A stretch of DNA of 64,000 nt from Dendrobium chrysotoxum (lineage: Eukaryota; Streptophyta; Magnoliopsida; Asparagales; Orchidaceae), in NCBI GenBank assembly GCA_019925795.1, contig CM034298.1, forward strand, positions 49,626,365 to 49,690,364, written 5' to 3'. The position numbers were made by a program, and so were the translations under genes. Below, piece by piece: positions 58,624-64,000 of this stretch (position 1 is its first letter; each line of letters begins with the position of its first letter). The notes below the pieces were generated by a model. It made no database searches. It had not been told where the DNA came from and saw nothing but the letters and a program-made list of their open reading frames with translations.

Positions 58624-60019
58624 AGTATTTTTATATATATTTTATCTAAATCCCTGACATCACCTCACTCCTTCACTCACTCTCATTTTTCTTGGTTAGG
58701 AAGGAAAGAAAAAGAGGAAGAAAATGAGGGGAAGATAAAAGAGAGAGGACAGAGAGAAGAGAGAGAAAGCTCTTCGAGGATTTTTTATTTGAAGCTTCTA
58801 TTATTAATTATATTCTACTGATATAAGTGACTATACTCTTACTCATATTTTCAATGATTTTGATTTCTATTATTTTAATCTTTCCAAAATTGATAAAAAT
58901 ATATTTTCTCCCAATTTATAGAGCTTTTAGGGTGAAACTTTTTGTATATGATAAATATAACCCTCACGAGCATTTTTATTGTAATATTATTAAAGTTCAC
59001 TAGATAGAATGAATGTTATATTTTTTTAAAGCTATTGGCTAGTATGTGAATTTTCTTTTATTTTATAGATTCCTGTATTTCATGTTGCATTTCATACAAT
59101 AAAGAGAGATCGATACAACTCATATAAGATAAATGTGGTATTTTGCATGTAGGCATGGAATGCTAGCTATTAATACTATAATTAATACATGTTTACTCTT
59201 AAAATATAATATCCTATACAGGAGGGTGGGCCGATGGTCTTTCCTTAAAATAAAGGTTGGTGGTGTGATCTTTATTGTAGCGTGCAACGGATTGACTGAA
59301 TTACACTGATGGGCATAGTGTGACAACTCTTCATTGATTATTAAAAGTCATATGTTAATTGACTTAAGATAATGAACAATAATGATAAGATAAAGACTAA
59401 GGATCAACTGATCGACAGTTGGGGTTAAATTAAAGACTGATGACCAACTAGGTTACAGTTAAGAAGGAAAGATGAAAATATCATATTAAAGCTGGAAGTC
59501 CTCCCTTGCTCTTAATAATCTCATTCATTATTACATTTACAAAATAATACATTGAGCTAGTTGTAACTGCTATAAAACTAATTGAATTATCATTGATACT
59601 GATAAGTATAGTAATATGACATACTTCTTGACATATTGATTTAGTATCATACTAGTTTGTCTTATGATGTCATAAATCTCTTTTAGTTTTACTGATCATA
59701 TTGGTTTTATTGATGATTGATATTGGCATTAACTGGGGCAAGCATATTAATTATTTTATCTTGCATTAAATGCAGCGGTATGTTTTGGTTACTTATTGGG
59801 CTTTTATGCTCATTATATAATTTTTAAATGATTTCAAATAAAGGTAAGGATCATGCTATGTAAGGCTAAACAATAATGCTAGTTTAGCTCTTCTTTTAGC
59901 TCTTTAATTTTATGCGTGTTCTTTGTATCCTGTGGTGGCTATTATAAATATACTTTTAGACTTTGGATTTTGTAGCAGAATGTGAATATTTACTATAGTA
60001 ATATAATTATATTTTTTTG

Positions 60020-60026
<7 letters not shown>

Positions 60027-60054
<28 letters not shown>
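60027..60054. repeat. (TA)n microsatellite
   Basis: About 28 bases of TA dinucleotides inside the Del-type LTR. Confidence 0.95.
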
Positions 60055-60058
<4 letters not shown>

Positions 60059-60256
60059 GTGAGCTCTAGTTATCAATGATCTATTTATCTATAATTTGGT
60101 TATCAATGATTTGATTGTTAATGATCTTATTATAAATGAATATTGGTAGTTAATTAAAAATAAGAATGTAAATGAATTGTATGTAGAAAGAATAAATGAA
60201 AGAAAAGGGAAAAGTTATGTAATTCTTCCACTTTAGACACCGGGATGTGATAAAAG

Positions 60257-60268
60257 TGGTATCAAAAT
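60257..60268 (+). promoter_or_regulatory. Primer binding site of the Del-type element
   Basis: TGGTATCAAAAT, four bases after the LTR end; Met-tRNA type with changes after TGGTATCA. Confidence 0.65.
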
Positions 60269-60399
60269 AATGGTTAGTGGAAAATTTTGATTATAATCAG
60301 AGCTATTAATTACATTTATTTTATTTTGAATGGTTTGTTTTATATTTGAGATTTTTTTTATTTTCTTAGGTAAATAGACTCGAAAGGAAAGAAGCCTGA

Positions 60400-60725
60400 A
60401 ACTAATACTGAAGTGTTTTCAATGACATGAGAAAATGACAAAGTTTGTTGATATGGTTGCTCAGATAGTTGGCAATAAATTTTCTAAATAGTCTGGTTTG
60501 AAACATTCTAGTCTGAATTACAAGAAAATGGGTGGAAGTAGTAAGAAGAAGATTAGTAAAATTATGAAAGCACATGCTCCAAGTACTCTGTAATGTATCT
60601 GGTGTGGGAGAAGACATATGGGACCATACTATAGGGTAATAGGACAATGCTTTAGGTGTGATGATTATAGACATCAAATGACAGAATTCCCAATGCCTGG
60701 ACATATGCAAGGACATGTTTAAATT
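60400..60725 (+). pseudogene. Del-type gag fragment with zinc knuckle
   Basis: Reads CIWCGRRHMGPYYRVIGQCF then RCDDYRHQMTEFP around 60597-60695, the C-x2-C...H-x4-C knuckle region of Del/Tekay gag; the first Gly-His part is altered and the last Cys is not seen. No ATG-initiated frame joins it to the primer site. Confidence 0.65.
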
Positions 60726-60966
60726 AAAAGTAGGTCATTGGAACCAATGAAAGAGACTTATAAAGTGCCTAAGAACATGTCTTGTTTTATTTTTTTAAGT
60801 TACATTTTCTGAGGAGTTTAGAAATGATTTTTTTATGATTTAAATCTAACATAGATTCTAGATTTTAAAATTTTGAACCAATTTGATTTTGTGTATTATA
60901 GATTTGATTTTATTCTAAGTATTCTCTCTCAAATTGGTATAGAAATGTCAAAGATGATATTTTCCC

Positions 60967-60977
60967 AAGGTGGGTAG
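60967..60977 (+). promoter_or_regulatory. Possible polypurine tract of the Del-type element
   Basis: AAGGTGGGTAG just before the 3' LTR start at 60980; purine-rich with two T interruptions. Confidence 0.5.
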
Positions 60978-60979
60978 AT

Positions 60980-61325
60980 TATAACAATCCAAAAGTTTAA
61001 AATAAACTAATTTGAAAAAAAATAAAATTATGAAGTGGAGTATTGCGATGCTGTGCTTGTGAGCGCATCGATGCTAGAGACCATTGTCACAACATTGAAG
61101 GGTTTATTCTACAATAACTATAGATTCAACATGTAGTGCTGTGGTGTGGGTCATGGGAGCACCGCGTTGTTAGACACTTAATAATATTTTTATATATTTA
61201 ATCTAAATCCCTGCCATCACCTCCCTCCCTCCCTCCCTCCCTCACACTTATTTTTCTTGGCCAAGAAAGAAAGAAAAAGTGGAAGAAACGGAGGGGAAGA
61301 GAAGGGAGGAGAGGAGACAAAGCTC
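60980..61325 (+). repeat. 3' LTR of the Del-type element, left part
   Basis: TATAACAATCCAAAAG to the insertion point of D. Aligns with 58024-58235 plus 58624-58790, minus the LINE. Includes a TCCC repeat (61218-61246). Confidence 0.7.
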
Positions 61326-63265
61326 TGTTGCAATCCAAGATCCTTAACATGTGATTTTGATGATAACAAATATTATTAATAGAGATTTTATTTCTTCTAG
61401 CATATATATTGGATATTATTTTTGTCTGTGTGCACTAACATCTCAAGTTTATCATACATCGGTCAAGGTTGATCAAGATTCATATTTGGGTAGAATAGGA
61501 TGCCATTCAAAAGACTCTGTAATTTTCACTTTCTTTATTTTCTATTTCTTGAGTTTGGCCATGTAAGGGTGTGTATAAAATTGGAGACTGTGCACATACA
61601 CATACGGGGAGTGAACAAAATTTGAGATGAAATTTTTTTGAACTAATCATACCATATAATTACTATCGGATTGCATGATCAGTTATACAAAAAAGGGGGC
61701 TAACAGCTAGTTGAATCATTAATGCTAATGAACTAATTATATTGTATGATGTAGATTGTACTATATGATTTATTTTGATCTATAAACCCTAGTCGCCAGA
61801 TAAATTAAGTAAGAAGTTTTAAAATTAAATTTTCAAATAATCACACAGTACGAACCTAATTATACTGTAGATATTTGAAATCTTACTTAAGATTTAATAA
61901 ATATGGCTAATCATATAGTACAATCAAGATTATATTGTATGATTGATAGAGATGAAACCTAGTCATCTCAAAGATCGTACTGGACAAAACCTTGATTTTT
62001 GAGTAAATCATATCATATGATATATATCATATTGTATGAATAGTTGATATTGCACTGACTGTACTGTATGATGTGAATCATACTAATGATCGATAGAGAT
62101 GATTTCTAATTATCCCCAAAATAGTCCTGTATGAACATAATGGAATTAAACTAATCGTATCATATGGACTTACAATAATATTGTATGATATGTTTGTTGA
62201 ATTTGAACAGTTCATCTGAATGACTATTTGATCGTACTGGATGAGTCATATTTTTAAATAGATTATACTGTACAAACCCATATCATACTATATGAACAGA
62301 GACAGCCAAATTAAAAATTTAGGGTTTTTTTAAGCCTTGTACTTAAGCATCTTATTAAAGTCTTTTTGAAAAGGACTTTTGGTCGTTGAAGGAACTTTGA
62401 GGGAGAATTTCTTGAGAGATATTTGGGCTTAGGGAGGAAGAAGGTGAGGTTGTGTGTGAGGGAGGAGTGTGAGTGGTATTCACACGGTTGTTACATGCAA
62501 GCTTGCACCCAACTTTCTCCTGTGGCCTTGGTGAGTTCTTGAAGTTGCTCTTGGGAGAGAAGCTTCAAAGTCGGGGTCTAGGGTTCTCTGCCTTCACCAG
62601 GAGGGAGAAAAAGGATTGACGGTTCTATGCCATCACCACGAGGGTGAGAAAGATTCCTTAGGTTCTCAGCCTTCACCAAGAGGGTGAAAAAAGATTGAAG
62701 GTCCACTGCTGTCACCAGGAGGGTGACATAGCTTTCTGTTCTCTATCGCATCTGGTTTGGTGGAAGTGATTCTTGTAAGGGCTTCTCCGCCTTGTTGTGG
62801 GGGAAAAAGTAGAGCCACTATAGTATTAGTGCAATACCCGGAGAGGAGGACTCTAAAGAGTGGACATAGGTCAAGGTTGATCAAACCACTATAAAATTTC
62901 TAGAGTACTCTTTATTATTTATTTTTTACTTTTCTGCATTTTTGTTTATGCACTTTAAATTTCCTACAAAAATTTCATCTTTTATTGTAAGCTATAGTTA
63001 GGTTAATTCATGATTAGAAAAAAGTGAAATTTCATATTTTGATCGATTTATTTGTGCCTCAAAACAAAAAATATTTCAAATTCTGAAGTGCTTCCTCATG
63101 TATGAAGTTACTCATTTAGATTTGCTTTCAAAAATTGTTATCTAGCATAAAATGAAAAAAAAGTTTTTGTTGCAGTATTTTTCAAAAGTACCAATTCACC
63201 CCCCCCCCCCTCTTGGTTCACCTATGGATTATTCATCGAGGTCTTATAACCTCCCCGAACTCTCA
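61326..63265 (+). repeat. 5' LTR of element D
   Basis: 1940 bp, TGTTGCAATCCAAGATCC to CGAACTCTCA. Many worn GTAC-type palindromes (61640-62310). A palindrome of 21 bases at 62358-62378 stands where C has its TATA-adjacent palindrome. Hairpin units at 62578-62740, C tract at 63200-63210. AGCTC precedes it; the second duplication copy is outside the window. Confidence 0.87.
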
Positions 63266-63266
63266 A

Positions 63267-63278
63267 CTAGTATCAAAG
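63267..63278 (+). promoter_or_regulatory. Primer binding site of D (worn)
   Basis: CTAGTATCAAAG, one base after the LTR end; a changed version of the site in B. Confidence 0.75.
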
Positions 63279-63323
63279 AGGGTCTTAGAATTCATGATTA
63301 TAAAATTCCCAAGCAAAGTTCTA

Positions 63324-64000
63324 ATGGCTCAATTTAAAAATAAAAATACTACGGAAGGTTACTCAATAATGCATCCCCCTTTTTTTGAAAATATTCCTTT
63401 TAATTTTAGGAAATTTCCCATGTCGACATTTTTGTAATCCATTGACTTTATAATTTCGCATATGATTCAAACTGGCTATTCAGTTCTATCCCAAGTAGTT
63501 AATGGAGACAAAACTGATATTTCATTTACTGAATGGAGTTTTGAGGATAGAGAGCTTGCTTAATTAAATGCTAAATGTTTGAATTATTTTTTTTGTGCTT
63601 TGAAATTTAAAGATTATTTGAGAGTATCTACCTGTACTATGGGGAAAGAAATTTGGGATAGACTGTGCATCACATATGAGGGACATAGTTAAGTCAAAGA
63701 GTTTTGGTTAAACATTATACTACATGACTATGAACTATTTTGCATGAAACATAGCAAGACTATATCTAAAATGTACATTAGGTTCACTTAGATAGTGACA
63801 TCCCTGCTTGCATTAGGTAGAGAACTTTCTAATTCTGAAAAAATTTAATAAGATTTTATGTTGCCTACTTAGTGCTTATGATGCTAAAGTCACTGTGATC
63901 TCAAAATCCAAGGATTTAAATATATATTCAATTAACAACTTGCTCAGCTCGTTCATTGCCTATGAGTAAGGCGTGAGTCAAAGACTACTTGATACAGGTG
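63324..64000 (+). pseudogene. Element D gag, N-terminal part
   Basis: ATG at 63324. Reads through stops as MAQFKNKNTTEGYSIM, FFENIPFNFRKFPMSTFL, FKDYLRVSTCTMGKEIWDRL, ILHDYELF and LGRELSN, the capsid-like domain shared with B and C. Stops at about 63436, 63561, 63690, 63789, 63847 and 63967; reading frame changes near 63850. Truncated by the window edge before the zinc knuckle. Confidence 0.85.

Larger units (their letters stand above)
58024..60252 (+). repeat. 5' LTR of the Del-type element
   Basis: About 2.23 kb including a 390-bp LINE fragment. Contains a GAGAGAG-rich leader (58740-58770) and the phrase GGGCTTTTATGCTCAT (59798). The end GGGATGTGATA directly precedes the primer site. Confidence 0.65.
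58024..61325 (+). mobile_element. Del/Tekay-type gypsy element with very short internal region
   Basis: 5' LTR 58024-60252 (TGTAACAACCC to GGGATGTGATA), primer site, a 0.7-kb internal region with only a gag piece, then the 3' LTR from 60980 (TATAACAATCC), which is cut by element D at 61326. LTR starts and the leader text CTAAATCCCTGACATCACCTC are shared by both LTRs. Internal deletion or a non-autonomous form; pol is absent. Confidence 0.7.
61326..64000 (+). mobile_element. Copia (Sirevirus-type) element D, 5' part
   Basis: 5' LTR, primer site and start of gag; runs off the right edge. Same family as solo LTR F by LTR sequence. Older than B and C judging from many gag stops. Confidence 0.88.

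Noticed and set aside
60402..60716. Minus-strand 104-codon frame shared with 56988-57176 as a conserved new protein
   Set aside because: The shared peptide is the antisense of the Del-type gag zinc-knuckle region; conservation comes from the nucleic acid being a recent copy.
61218..61246. TCCC repeat as a regulatory G-quadruplex site
   Set aside because: Simple repeat without runs of three or more G spaced as needed on the other strand beyond GGGA units; cannot be supported from sequence alone.

Overview
The window is repeat-rich, AT-rich DNA from a flowering plant nuclear genome. The evidence is the mix of elements: Ty1/copia elements of Sirevirus type with initiator-Met-tRNA-type primer sites, Ty3/gypsy elements of Tat, Athila and Del/Tekay type, and RTE-clade LINEs ending in TTG repeats. 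I cannot name the species. I found no host gene, rRNA, tRNA gene or CRISPR array; nearly every supported open frame belongs to a retroelement and most are broken.

Layout. (1) 1-25880: a Tat-type gypsy element is cut in its reverse transcriptase by a large copia element A (1821-21725, target duplication ATGAA). A itself carries an RTE LINE in its 5' LTR (3290-6445, 18-bp duplication) and a nearly complete antisense copia element B in its 3' LTR (10984-20705, duplication ATCTT). The gypsy resumes with RNase H and integrase at 21731-24060 and ends in an LTR-like region with a 58-bp tandem array and a TATA box. (2) 25882-27867: antisense solo LTR F. (3) 27868-39760: decayed AT-rich DNA with pieces resembling antisense Del-type and Athila-type LTRs, microsatellites and small duplications. 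(4) 39761-41418: solo LTR E. (5) 41419-45477: 3' part of an antisense Athila-type element (integrase, post-pol ORF with an acidic tail, and a 3' region holding a higher-order tandem array). (6) 45483-55239: nearly complete sense copia element C (duplication GATTC). (7) 55245-61325: Del/Tekay-type LTR and gag remnants and a truncated RTE LINE. (8) 61326-64000: 5' LTR and gag start of copia element D, running off the window.

The coding parts are standard: gag (with two zinc knuckles and a coiled coil), aspartic protease, integrase, reverse transcriptase and RNase H, which together make and integrate new copies. The unusual part is the non-coding DNA. The LTRs of A-F are packed with palindromes (ATCGTCC/GGACGAT in B, C, E; GTAC-centred forms in A, D, F), have a palindrome just after the TATA box, and carry a tandem series of about 41-bp hairpin units in the expected leader. 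In the last two, stems change on both sides together between copies, which suggests selection on folded structure. A second set of small hairpins lies between pol and the 3' LTR. These are the most promising under-described features here; LTR palindromes as such are already known in Sireviruses.
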